A DNA stretch of 64,000 nucleotides from Chitinophagaceae bacterium (GCA_016787065.1 JAEUVD010000020.1:1-64000), one strand, 5' to 3'; shown: positions 53,601-61,757, counted from the first letter of the stretch. The notes: generated from the sequence alone by a model not told the origin. A program made the numbers and translations.

Positions 53601-56289
53601 GGTAAGTATTTCATCAACAGCTACCACGATATGTGGTGGTACTGCCGTAACATTTACAGCTACTCCGGTAAATGGAGGTACTCCTGTTTATCAATGGAAA
53701 GTAAATGGTAGCAACGTAGGAACAAACAGTAGCACCTTCACATCATCTACGCTTTCAAACAACGATCAAGTTACTTGTACAATGACTTCAAGTATTGTTT
53801 GCGCAACTCCTACAACTTCTACATCTAATACTATTACGATGACTGTTAATCCGGTGGTAACACCAAGTGTTAGTATTACCGCGAGCGCTACAACCATATG
53901 TTCAGGAACCTCAGTCACCTTTACAGCAACACCAGTTAATGGAGGAACCACCCCAAGCTATCAGTGGAAATTAAATGGTTCTAATGTGGGAACTAATAGT
54001 TCAACTTATACTAATTCTACTTTAGTAAATGGGGATGTAATAAATTGTATTTTAACTAGTAACGCTTTATGTGCCACAATCGGAACTGCCACTTCAAATA
54101 ACATAACCATTACCGTGAATCCGATTTTAGTTCCTTCTGTAAGCATCGCAGCGAGTGCAACAACGATATGCGCAGGAACGAATGTAACATTTACTGCCAC
54201 GCCGATTAACGGCGGCACTCCTGTTTATACTTGGAAATTAAATGGAAACACCGTTGGTACGAATGCGGCAACGTATGCGAATGCAACTTTAGTTAACGGT
54301 GATGTTGTTACTTGTAACATGACAAGTTCCGCGGCATGCGCAACCCCTTCATCGGTTACATCCAACGCTGTAACTATGGTAGTGAATACAACATCCACAC
54401 CAACGCTAAGTATTTCATCTTCTGCTACTACCATTTGTTATGGAAACATGGTTACATTTAATGCATCCGTAACTAATCCTGGAAATAATTTAGTATATCA
54501 ATGGAAAGTGAATGGTTCCAACGTAGGAACTAATGCAGCAACATTCTCCAGCAATACTCTAAATAATAATGATGTCGTTACCTGTCAGCTAAGCAGTACC
54601 TCTGGCTGCGCCAGTATAGCAACCTTGGGTACTGGTACAACTATTAATGCATCTAATTCAAATAATGGTGCCTTCTTCCCAACAGCTCAAGGCAATGGTC
54701 GTCAGCAATATTTGCTTCGCGCTGCTGAACTAACTAGCGCGGGATTCACAGCTGGTAACATTACCTCAATAGGTGTTAATGTTAATAGTAGCACCGTTGG
54801 TAATCCATCTACCTTAACAAACTATACAGTAAAAATGGCCACAACGGCACTAGCCAATTCAACTTCAACATTTCAAGCTACAGGGTTTACAACAGTATAT
54901 GGTCCGGTGAATTACACTCCTGTGGTAAGCAGTGTAAATACTTTAAATTTTACCACGCCATTTTATTGGAATGGAACATCCAATGTTTTAGTTGAAATCT
55001 GTTTCGCAAGTCAGGTCACTGGAACTATTGCTTATCGAAATACTTATAGTACAACAACCGGAAATTCAGCAACCTATTATCAAGTACAAGGAGCCACAAC
55101 CACCGTTTGCACACAAGCTACCGGCACCGCTACAACACGCCGTCCGAATTTTACCTTACAAGTTTACCCGGTATCATCGGTAACGTCTAATACAATTACA
55201 ATGGCAGTTACGCCGGCAGTAACACCATCTGTTTCAATTGCGCTTACTTCCGGAAGTAACCCAAGTTGCGCAGGAACGAATCTAACCTTTACAGCAACCC
55301 CTGTTAATGGTGGAACTACACCTTCCTATCAATGGAAAGTGAATGGTAATCCGGTAGGGGGTAATACTATAACATATTCATCCTCTTCGTTGAATAATAA
55401 TGATGTAGTGAGTTGTGAACTTACATCCAATGCGGTTTGTGCTACGTCGTCATCTGCATTAAGTAATACTATCACCGTTGGAGTGAATGCATTACCCTTA
55501 GTAGATGCCGGTAATTATGCAAATGTTTGTGTGGGTTCAAGCATAACCTTAACGGGTTCCCCACTTGGTGGAACCTTTAGTGGTAGCGCTGTGAGTGGCA
55601 ATACCTTTACGCCAAGTTCTATGGGGAACTTTACACTTACATATAACTATACCGATATCAACGGTTGCAGCGCTTCAGATAATACTACCGTTTCAGCTAT
55701 TGCTTGTAACAGTACTTTAGACTTGAAATTATATTTGGAAGGATACTATATTGGGGCCGGTCAAATGACGAATACCTTATACAATGAAGGCGTTGATCCG
55801 AATCCAACTTCTGGTATCACCGACGAAGTAACTGTTGAATTACATGCTATCAGCAGTCCGTATGCTATGCTTCATACATATACCGGCTACCTGCATACCG
55901 ATGGAACAATTACTTGCAGTTATCCGCCATCTGTAGTTGGCAATGCTTACTATATCGTAGTTATCCATCGCAATAGTTTGCGAATATGGAGCGCAACACC
56001 TGTTACGTTTGGAGCTGTGAATAATTATGATTTTACAACAAGTGCAAGTGCCGCATTCGGTAATAACCAGACTAACTTAGGTATTAATATCTTCGGCTTG
56101 TATTCCGGCGATATTAATCAAGATCTAACGATTGATGTATTTGATTATCTTCCTCTTGAAACCGACATCTATTTGGGATTGTCGGGTTACTATGCCACAG
56201 ATTTGAACGGTGATGGAGCAATAGATATTTTTGATTTCCTAATGCTCGATGCCAATCTTCAAATGGGTATAACAGCGATAAATCCATAA
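50644..56289 (+). CDS. Giant secreted Ig-repeat protein with dockerin-like end
   Basis: A 1,881-residue exported protein from the ATG at 50644 (a GTG directly before it is rejected). A signal peptide ends at LSAQAQ (about residue 20). Residues of about 85-525 look like a beta-propeller (DPSGAVGPNHYVQMIN, GDPIVMYDKAANRWFLAQF, RWMGSIAMDDNGSIGIAYL, RIGDYSHTCLDPDG). Eight Ig-like repeats of about 90 residues follow (about 530-1620), each with SYQWKVNGxNVGTNS and DVVTCxMTSN. Repeats three and seven are interrupted by a second domain (listed separately). After a short GxC-type region (about 1620-1690) comes the roughly 190-residue C-terminal module with two EF-hand-like loops (SGDINQDLTIDVFDY, ATDLNGDGAIDIFDF), shared with 45743-49108. 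An adhesin is likely. Confidence 0.82.
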   Translation: MKKILYFIVLCMAVLSAQAQQDLNSKSHYIPCSQFGISKPLSEIFKDFDPNTFKHEKLESDDREEHRKPQKFIYGPKDGPQYGNDPAIMQTAMGTVPAKAPITNWPGQTASGFRPYDPSGAVGPNHYVQMINSTTFRIFNKTTGTVMLTGTLGNLWSPATGNSGDPIVMYDKAANRWFLAQFGSQTDKKIYIAVSTTGDPTGTYYTYTYVSPEFPDYLKFSVWHDGYYMTSNQTQKVFAFERSAMLAGTPTAKSLYVSFNPPQGSGFFCPLAGDAADGTLPSTGPCPIFSYSDNGWGGTNIDAINIYNFSVNWTPTTPTGTIVSGGQVPTSTFDGQYNASWNDCPQPGSTQKLDGIGGVLMYRAQFKPWGGYNTVVLNWGVYINASQRSIMWCELRQNPSTGVWSMYQQGIYTPDAATRWMGSIAMDDNGSIGIAYLKSDATSIYPSLCYTGRTSSDPLGTFPVAETVVASGTGFQTGTNRIGDYSHTCLDPDGITFWHTGEYFGGTSGSSVARTQIFSWQLIPANTALVSITQTTGSNPSCTGSSVTFTANPVNGGTSPSYQWKVNGTNVGTNSATFTTTTLVSSDVVTCVMTSNLAGVLGNPATSNAITMTVNTPTAPTIAITASANNVCAGTQVTFTASITNGGTTPVYQWKKNGSNVGSNSATYSTNTLANSDVISCVLTSNSTCATSTTATSNNITMVVNGSPSPTISITASTTILCGTPSVTFTATTTNAGSFPSYQWNVNGANVGTNSSTFTSTTLLPNDVVTCTLTGSSTCPLTATLGTGTAYNGSTSDAGAFFPTYYGNGRQQYLIRATELTALGLSAGLITSIGVTLNSQVGNPATLNGYTIKMANTTATVLTTTFQNPTFTTVRPAANYTPIVNSVNTMNFTTPFTWDGTSNVLVDICFSNSVTGTAAYGNLIHTATFTGSTFYQVDGTAGAGACTSASGTTTTSRPNMILVAAALTTATSNAITMISGGNVTASVSISSTATTICGGTAVTFTATPVNGGTPVYQWKVNGSNVGTNSSTFTSSTLSNNDQVTCTMTSSIVCATPTTSTSNTITMTVNPVVTPSVSITASATTICSGTSVTFTATPVNGGTTPSYQWKLNGSNVGTNSSTYTNSTLVNGDVINCILTSNALCATIGTATSNNITITVNPILVPSVSIAASATTICAGTNVTFTATPINGGTPVYTWKLNGNTVGTNAATYANATLVNGDVVTCNMTSSAACATPSSVTSNAVTMVVNTTSTPTLSISSSATTICYGNMVTFNASVTNPGNNLVYQWKVNGSNVGTNAATFSSNTLNNNDVVTCQLSSTSGCASIATLGTGTTINASNSNNGAFFPTAQGNGRQQYLLRAAELTSAGFTAGNITSIGVNVNSSTVGNPSTLTNYTVKMATTALANSTSTFQATGFTTVYGPVNYTPVVSSVNTLNFTTPFYWNGTSNVLVEICFASQVTGTIAYRNTYSTTTGNSATYYQVQGATTTVCTQATGTATTRRPNFTLQVYPVSSVTSNTITMAVTPAVTPSVSIALTSGSNPSCAGTNLTFTATPVNGGTTPSYQWKVNGNPVGGNTITYSSSSLNNNDVVSCELTSNAVCATSSSALSNTITVGVNALPLVDAGNYANVCVGSSITLTGSPLGGTFSGSAVSGNTFTPSSMGNFTLTYNYTDINGCSASDNTTVSAIACNSTLDLKLYLEGYYIGAGQMTNTLYNEGVDPNPTSGITDEVTVELHAISSPYAMLHTYTGYLHTDGTITCSYPPSVVGNAYYIVVIHRNSLRIWSATPVTFGAVNNYDFTTSASAAFGNNQTNLGINIFGLYSGDINQDLTIDVFDYLPLETDIYLGLSGYYATDLNGDGAIDIFDFLMLDANLQMGITAINP
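52990..53548 (+). other. Domain inserted in Ig-like repeat 3 (copy 1)
   Basis: A stretch of about 186 residues beginning ATLGTGTAYN and containing GNGRQQYLIRATELTALGL, TSIGVTLNS, GYTIKMANTT, MNFTTPFTWDGTSNVLVDICF and YYGNG/STFYQV-type strands. It lies between the DVVTCTLTG strand and the closing TATSNAITM strand of one Ig-like repeat, so the repeat is split. It closely resembles the second copy at 54619-55175. Boundaries are approximate. Confidence 0.7.
54619..55175 (+). other. Domain inserted in Ig-like repeat 7 (copy 2)
   Basis: A second copy of the inserted domain: ATLGTGTTIN, GNGRQQYLLRAAELTSAGF, TSIGVNVNSS, YTVKMATTA, LNFTTPFYWNGTSNVLVEICF, then YYQVQGATTT. It sits in the same place in its Ig-like repeat (after DVVTCQLSS, before VTSNTITM) as copy 1 does. 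Boundaries are approximate. Confidence 0.7.
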
Positions 56290-56299
56290 GCGGCAACTC

Positions 56300-56357
56300 A
56301 ACATGGCGTTGATTTAATCGAGGTATAATTCATACTTCGAAAAATTAACGCCATGTT
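56300..56357. terminator. Nested stem-loop between convergent genes
   Basis: Outer arms AACATGGCGTT (56300-56310) and AACGCCATGTT (56347-56357) are perfectly complementary. Inside them CGAGGTAT / ATACTTCG form a second 8-bp stem with one mismatch. It lies 10 bp after the end of the giant Ig-repeat gene, facing a convergent gene, so it may terminate transcription from both sides. The T-run is weak. Confidence 0.5.
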
Positions 56358-56513
56358 TGTTTAGTATGAAGCCGAAATATATAATACGTTGTAGCGTTAA
56401 AAGCAATGCTTTGCATGTTGAACGCTTCAACGTATTTTGTTGAATAACGGATGGTGTTCTGCTTGTAATATTTTTTGGTAAACGAAGGGAATAATTTTGT
56501 AATAGAATAGATA

Positions 56514-57224
56514 CTACGAAATACAAAGTCGATCGCCCTCTAACTTAACCAGCACATTATGCTGATTTATTTTGCAACAATATTCCATGTCGTATTCTAA
56601 ACCAAATTTCGACAAACGTAAGAAGTGCGAACTATCTTGAATGAATCCGTATAAATTATCTTTGGCTGCTAAGTAAAGGTGATGCGCAGCTCGGGTGCTA
56701 TCGCAATTCATGTCAAACTGATTTTTTAGATCATGATACACAGCACCGGCAAATAACGAATCTTCTAAATTATATCTATTCTTCCATGAAGCACAAGCTA
56801 GCAAAACATCTTTTCCACTAGCCTTTAAATAGGCACACACAGCGCCTAAATTCAAAAATGAACCGGTAATAATTTCATTGGCATCATGACACATGTGTAA
56901 TAAACGCGTGCCGTTGGTTGTAGTAAGTATCAAGGTTTTTCCTTCAATAAAAGAACGCGGATATTCTAACGGTGAGTTGCCGTGTTGTAAACCCGGAGCT
57001 ACTTTGCCATCGCGCTCTCCGGCGGTAATGCTATTCGGAAGTTTTTCGCCTAGCGCAATGCATTCCTCTACTTTTGAAACAGGAATAATTTCTTTTGCGC
57101 CTTGTTCTAATACAGCGGCAATAGTAGATGTAGCGCGAAATACATCTATAATCACTACAATGCTGTCTTTGATATCATATAAATGAAGCAAGGAAGGCGA
57201 GAAGCACGTTTCAATTTTAGGCAT
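56514..57224 (-). CDS. comB: 2-phosphosulfolactate phosphatase-like protein
   Basis: A 236-residue cytoplasmic protein of the ComB family. Visible blocks: VVIIDVFRATSTIAAVLEQGA, AGERDGKVAPGLQHGNSPLEY, LILTTTNGTRLL (the conserved TTNGT), GSFLNLGAVCAYL, and LACASWKNRYNLEDSLFAGAV. ComB hydrolyses 2-phosphosulfolactate, first described in methanogen coenzyme M synthesis; bacterial homologues exist in phyla that make no coenzyme M, with unknown purpose. No comA or comC is here. The start overlaps the stop of the PAP2-like gene by 1 nt (TAATG), so the two are co-translated. Confidence 0.88.
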   Translation of the reverse strand: MPKIETCFSPSLLHLYDIKDSIVVIIDVFRATSTIAAVLEQGAKEIIPVSKVEECIALGEKLPNSITAGERDGKVAPGLQHGNSPLEYPRSFIEGKTLILTTTNGTRLLHMCHDANEIITGSFLNLGAVCAYLKASGKDVLLACASWKNRYNLEDSLFAGAVYHDLKNQFDMNCDSTRAAHHLYLAAKDNLYGFIQDSSHFLRLSKFGLEYDMEYCCKINQHNVLVKLEGDRLCIS

Positions 57225-57847
57225 TAGGAAATTAATTTAATAACTGGAATTGATAATAATAAAGCAAGTACACCTAGTACCATACCGGTATAAACTTGTG
57301 GAGGTGTATGTTCTTTCAAATATAAACGAACCATGGCAACCACACCGCATAGCAAGATACTTAACACAACAAATACGATTGCATTCGTTATACCGTGCCA
57401 TGCCAAGTAAACCGAAAAGGCACTTAATAAACCAAACGCGGCAGTATGCATACTCACTTTTGAAAATAAGTTCACCAGAAAGGTTAATACCGTTGAAAGA
57501 AATACCGCAAGCAGAAATACTTGTAACGCCTGATGCGCTTGGAATTGCTTATGGAAAATCCAGAAAACCCAGAAATAAAACAGCATGGAGGCTATGAGCG
57601 GAACGTAGCGTTCACGCTGATCGCGCATATACATGTTTTCAATAAAACCTAAACGCCACAATAAAAAAACAGTAAGTAAAGGAAACGTAACTGTGGTATA
57701 AGCTACCGTTATCACACGCAATAGTTGTTGCTTCTGGTCTAATCCAAAAAATAATTCAGGCGATAAGTAAAGCAACAAAGCTATTACCCAAGTGGGTAAA
57801 AATACAGGATGACAAACAACCGATACTATCCTAGAAAACAATTTCAC
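57224..57847 (-). CDS. Divergent PAP2-like membrane protein
   Basis: A 207-residue protein with about six hydrophobic helices. Late segments KVSMHTAAFG and RLYLKEHTPPQVYTGMVLG stand where PAP2 phosphatases have PSGH and SRxxxxxHxxxD; the His residues are kept but the flanking residues differ, so activity is uncertain. Family members may dephosphorylate isoprenoid or phospholipid phosphates. The start is a GTG at 57847, with the near-canonical -7 element TACATTCG (57852-57859) 4 nt upstream. It is first of a two-gene operon with comB. Confidence 0.65.
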   Translation of the reverse strand: MKLFSRIVSVVCHPVFLPTWVIALLLYLSPELFFGLDQKQQLLRVITVAYTTVTFPLLTVFLLWRLGFIENMYMRDQRERYVPLIASMLFYFWVFWIFHKQFQAHQALQVFLLAVFLSTVLTFLVNLFSKVSMHTAAFGLLSAFSVYLAWHGITNAIVFVVLSILLCGVVAMVRLYLKEHTPPQVYTGMVLGVLALLLSIPVIKLIS

Positions 57848-57870
57848 GGCGCGAATGTACTATCTGAAAA

Positions 57871-59490
57871 CTAATGTTTTTCAAACACTTTTTTACCGTG
57901 CAAATAAGTGGCCAATACCGTGCTTTCACGAATCATCTTTAAATCATCCGACAATAGGTTTACAGGCAACAATACAAAATCTGCTTCTTTGCCTACCACT
58001 AAACTACCGGTGAGATGTTCGTTAAATACCGCCTTCGCAGGCCAATAGGTGATGCCGCGCAATGCTTCTTCGCGGGTAAGCGCATTTTCAGGTTGGAAGC
58101 CATTATCGGGTTCTTCGTCCTCATTTTTACGCGCTACTGCAGCATAAAAAGTATGTAAAGGATTTATTTTTTCTACCGGAAAATCCGTTCCCAAGGGCAT
58201 CCAATCAAGTTGTTTTAAGAGCGTTTTGTACGCATAGGCGTACTTACTACGTGCGGGTCCTAACCGGTTTTCAACCCAATGCATATCAGAAGTAGCATGC
58301 GTTGGTTGCACCGAAGGAATGATATTGCTTGAGCGAAATTTAGATACATCTTCGGGTGCAACAACCTGAGCATGTTCAACTCGCCAGCGTTTATTATTAC
58401 TCGCGGGAAGTACCTGCGCCATGATGTCGAGAACCTCCTTATTAGCTCGGTCGCCTATAGCATGAACAAACAACTGATAATGCGTTGATATTATTTGTTG
58501 CGCTAAAAGCCGTAAACTATCGGTTGAAATACTCATATAACCTGAACGCTCCGGTTTGTCGGTATACGGTTCCAACATATACGCACCATATGAACCTAAA
58601 CTACCATCGGCAAATACCTTAAAGCCACAGATTTGATACGTGTTATTTTTCACTTTTTTAGATAAATATTGCTGCACGTTTTCTTTCGTTGAGGTAAGCA
58701 CATAGGAGCCTCTAATTTGAAGTCTTTTTTCTGCATAGGCTTTCTCCAAAGCATGCATCCAAGAATTTTCAACCATGCAATCGGTGAAAGAAGTTATACC
58801 ATGTTCAAAAAATAGCTTTTCCGTTTTTTGAAAATACGGAATAGCATATTGTTCGTTTTCATCCGGAATAAAAGACGAAACTTGCTGCATAGCCTTGTCG
58901 TAAACCATTCCGTTTAATTGATTGTTTGTAATGCCAATTCTGCCGCCGGATATAGAAGTGCTTGTGGTGATGCCTGCTAGGTCTAAGGCTTTTTGATTAC
59001 ATAAAGCAGCGTGTCCATCAACCCGTAAAAGAAAAACCGGTAAGTTTGGAAAGGCTTTATCTAATAACGTTTTATCGGGTGTTTGTTTAGAATGAAAATG
59101 ATGCTCATCCCATTGCCGTCCTTGTAGCCATGTACACTTAGTCTCTTTTTGAAATTCTTTGCATCGAGTTATAATATCTTCTATCGAAGTACTACCTTCT
59201 AAATTCAATTTCTCAAGGTCGAAGGAATAGCCGGAAAAATGACAATGCGCGTCCTGAAATCCGGGATAAATGTAAAGTCCATTAGCATCAATAATTTCCT
59301 TTGGTTGATAGTGTTTACATAGAGAGGAATCGCCGAGTGCAATAATTTTTCCTTGATGAATTACCATCGTACTCACTTGAGTCATGGAAGAATCTACCGT
59401 TATGATAACAGCATTTTTCACAAGAAGATCAACTGGTTTAGAACATGAAAATAAGAAGCACAGCAAAGGCCAAATCAGCAATACACGCAT
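57871..59490 (-). CDS. YtcJ-like amidohydrolase lipoprotein
   Basis: A 539-residue metal-dependent hydrolase. It opens with a lipoprotein signal LLCFLFSC (Cys16), so it is probably anchored in an envelope membrane facing the periplasm. The amidohydrolase fold shows LYIYPGFQDAHCHFSGY (HxH metal site), LRVDGHAALCN, GFKVFADGSLGSYGAYML, FVHAIGDRANKEVLD, RVEHAQVVAPEDV and MPLGTDFPVEKINPL with the catalytic Asp. This is the YtcJ/AepA group, whose substrates are mostly unknown amides or formamides. The ATG at 59490 is chosen because TACTTTTG (59497-59504) ends 6 nt upstream; a start at 59526 would span it. Confidence 0.9.
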   Translation of the reverse strand: MRVLLIWPLLCFLFSCSKPVDLLVKNAVIITVDSSMTQVSTMVIHQGKIIALGDSSLCKHYQPKEIIDANGLYIYPGFQDAHCHFSGYSFDLEKLNLEGSTSIEDIITRCKEFQKETKCTWLQGRQWDEHHFHSKQTPDKTLLDKAFPNLPVFLLRVDGHAALCNQKALDLAGITTSTSISGGRIGITNNQLNGMVYDKAMQQVSSFIPDENEQYAIPYFQKTEKLFFEHGITSFTDCMVENSWMHALEKAYAEKRLQIRGSYVLTSTKENVQQYLSKKVKNNTYQICGFKVFADGSLGSYGAYMLEPYTDKPERSGYMSISTDSLRLLAQQIISTHYQLFVHAIGDRANKEVLDIMAQVLPASNNKRWRVEHAQVVAPEDVSKFRSSNIIPSVQPTHATSDMHWVENRLGPARSKYAYAYKTLLKQLDWMPLGTDFPVEKINPLHTFYAAVARKNEDEEPDNGFQPENALTREEALRGITYWPAKAVFNEHLTGSLVVGKEADFVLLPVNLLSDDLKMIRESTVLATYLHGKKVFEKH

Positions 59491-59496
59491 GGCCGA

Positions 59497-59504
59497 CAAA
59501 AGTA
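59497..59504 (-). promoter_or_regulatory. -7 promoter element (TACTTTTG), decides amidohydrolase start
   Basis: Matches TAnnTTTG on the minus strand, 6 nt before the ATG at 59490, and lies inside the longer frame that begins at 59526. Confidence 0.6.
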
Positions 59505-59684
59505 TTTTAAGACGGAAGGCTTTCATAGTATTTTAGATAAAAGGTTTGTTAGGTGCTGTTAAAATAAATAATCTATTCAACTTGTCTTTCTACGACATAA
59601 CCAAAAACAGATATTCAGATACCCTTGTTGAAAAAAAAATGTTTAAATATGTAGTACACTATCTAATGGCCTCGAAAGCAAATC

Positions 59685-59692
59685 TATATTTG
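59685..59692 (+). promoter_or_regulatory. -7 promoter element (TATATTTG) for mrdA-rodA
   Basis: Matches TAnnTTTG, 7 nt before the ATG at 59700, and heads the three-gene morphogenesis operon. Confidence 0.6.
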
Positions 59693-59699
59693 TTCTTTT

Positions 59700-61757
59700 A
59701 TGGCCGATTTTACCCAGAACAGGAGCATTTTTATCCGCATTTTTTTTGTGGCCATTCCCGTAGTAATTATTCTGAGACTCTTGTTTTTACAGGTATTCGA
59801 CGTTGGTGGCTATAAGGAAGCTGCGATCAATCAGGCACTCTATGTTAAAAAGATCTATCCACCGAGAGGAATCGTGTACGACCGCGATTCGGTTGTGATT
59901 ATGAATAATGTGGTGGTGTACGACTTAGTGGTTGACCCGAGAAAAGTACGAGCTAAGTTTGATACCACGTATCTGTGTAAGCTTCTTAATATGCCGGTGG
60001 ATGAATTCGACAAACAGTTCAAACGGCTCATCAATAAATACGGATGGCAAACTAAAAACCTTCATTTGTTTAAAAATCTGACCCCTTCTCAGGTTGCCGC
60101 ATTACAGGAAAATCTGTATGAATTTGAAGGAGTTGAATTGATTGAACATTCTGAACGAAAATTCACGTACGACTGTGGTGGAAGTATCATGGGTTATATC
60201 AATGAAATTAGTGATAAACAACTCAAAGATGAAAAATACGCGTACTATGAAAAGGGTGATTACCTTGGCATCAATGGGCTAGAAAAATACTATGAAGAAG
60301 AATTACGTGGTAATCCCGGGGTGCAGTATTTATTGCGCGATGTAAAACAACGCATACAAGGGCCTTATAAAAATGGAACGATGGATTCATCGGCCGTTCC
60401 TGGAGCTTCATTACAACTATACTTAGATGCCGAGCTTCAAAAATTAACGGAGAGTATGTTGGCGAATAAATTAGGGAGTGCGGTGGCTATTGATCCTAAA
60501 ACCGGAGGAATTCTTGCTTATGCCAACGGCCCCACTTACGACCCCAATTTATTAACTGGTGCCGATAAAGGAAAGAACCTGGTAAAGCTCAATAACGATG
60601 CTACTAAACCCATGTTGAATCGTGCGATTCAAGGGTTGTATCCTCCTGGTTCCACATTCAAACCACTTACGGCGTTAGTAGCTTTAGATGAAGGTGTTAT
60701 TACCCCCGGCTATGGCTACGCTTGTGGAGGCGGTTATTATGGATGCGGAAGGCGAGTAGGTTGTACACATCGGGGAGGAGGGCACGCAGCAAACCTCGGT
60801 TTGGCTGTTGCTAATTCTTGTAATTCTTACTTCTGTCATATTTTTCGTTTGTCTATCGACGCTCCTAAATATGGTAATGTACATAAAGGATTACAGCAAT
60901 GGCATCGTTACATGAATGATTTCGGTTTGGGGCATCCGATTGGTATAGATATTCCAAATGAGAAAGGCGGAAATATTCCGGATTCAAATTATTTTAATTC
61001 CGTTTATAATAAAAACTGGAATTCCTGTAACATGTCAATTATTGGCATGGGACAAGGAGAAGTATTGTTAACGCCATTACAAATGGCCAACTCCGTTTGT
61101 ATCATCGCGAATAAGGGATACTACTATATACCTCATTTCGTAAAGGCTGTGAACGGCGATTCTAATCATGTTAAATTACAGAAGTATCATCAAAAACATC
61201 AAGTGGCCAACATCGCCGACTCGGCGTATTGGTACGTGGCAGCAGGTATGGAGGCCGTGGTGCGTGCTGGTACAGGTAAAATTGCCCGCATTCCCGATAT
61301 CACGGTATGTGGTAAAACGGGTACAGCGCAAAACGAACGTATCATTGGTGGTAAACTCATCAAACTTCAAAATCACTCGATGTTTGTGGCCTTCGCACCC
61401 ATGCAGGATCCTAAAATTGCGGTTGCTGTTTGCATCGAAAACTCGGGTTACGGTGCTACTTGGGCCGGGCCAATTGCGAGTTTAATGATAGAACAATATT
61501 TAAAAGATTCTATTGTGAAACGAAAACCACTCGTGAAGAAAATGCAGGATGCGAAAATTATTCCGAACTATACCTATATCCTCGATTCGATTGAAAAACG
61601 AATGGCATTGGAAAAAGATATGATGAAGAATATGAGTAAAGACAGTGTACTACGACTCACACGAATAAAAGATAGTATGCGAAGAGAAACTGAAAATGCT
61701 ATGATGGCTTATTATTTTGAACATAAATATGGTATAAAACTAAAACGAACCCGATAA
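59700..61757 (+). CDS. mrdA: Penicillin-binding protein 2
   Basis: A 685-residue class B transpeptidase. One membrane helix (about 15-33, IFFVAIPVVIILRLLFLQVF) leads to the pedestal domain (PPRGIVYDRDSVVIM). The catalytic domain has S318-x-x-K in PPGSTFKPLTA, S373-x-N in NSCNSY and K539-T-G in CGKTGTAQN. An 85-residue charged tail follows. PBP2 cross-links peptidoglycan in the elongasome with the RodA glycosyltransferase, whose gene follows with a 1-nt overlap. The Cys-rich insert CGGGYYGCGRRVGC (around 348-361) is unusual for model PBP2 but seen in Bacteroidota forms. Confidence 0.95.
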   Translation: MADFTQNRSIFIRIFFVAIPVVIILRLLFLQVFDVGGYKEAAINQALYVKKIYPPRGIVYDRDSVVIMNNVVVYDLVVDPRKVRAKFDTTYLCKLLNMPVDEFDKQFKRLINKYGWQTKNLHLFKNLTPSQVAALQENLYEFEGVELIEHSERKFTYDCGGSIMGYINEISDKQLKDEKYAYYEKGDYLGINGLEKYYEEELRGNPGVQYLLRDVKQRIQGPYKNGTMDSSAVPGASLQLYLDAELQKLTESMLANKLGSAVAIDPKTGGILAYANGPTYDPNLLTGADKGKNLVKLNNDATKPMLNRAIQGLYPPGSTFKPLTALVALDEGVITPGYGYACGGGYYGCGRRVGCTHRGGGHAANLGLAVANSCNSYFCHIFRLSIDAPKYGNVHKGLQQWHRYMNDFGLGHPIGIDIPNEKGGNIPDSNYFNSVYNKNWNSCNMSIIGMGQGEVLLTPLQMANSVCIIANKGYYYIPHFVKAVNGDSNHVKLQKYHQKHQVANIADSAYWYVAAGMEAVVRAGTGKIARIPDITVCGKTGTAQNERIIGGKLIKLQNHSMFVAFAPMQDPKIAVAVCIENSGYGATWAGPIASLMIEQYLKDSIVKRKPLVKKMQDAKIIPNYTYILDSIEKRMALEKDMMKNMSKDSVLRLTRIKDSMRRETENAMMAYYFEHKYGIKLKRTR

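Noticed and set aside
52276..54434. Several 60-108-residue antisense frames opposite the Ig-like repeats
   Set aside because: They recur at the same phase in each repeat, as expected from the low-complexity T/S/N-rich sequence of the sense gene. None has a promoter or a plausible domain.
59546..59815. An 89-residue frame overlapping the start of mrdA
   Set aside because: It overlaps the mrdA promoter and first 38 codons in another frame, and its product shows no recognisable feature.
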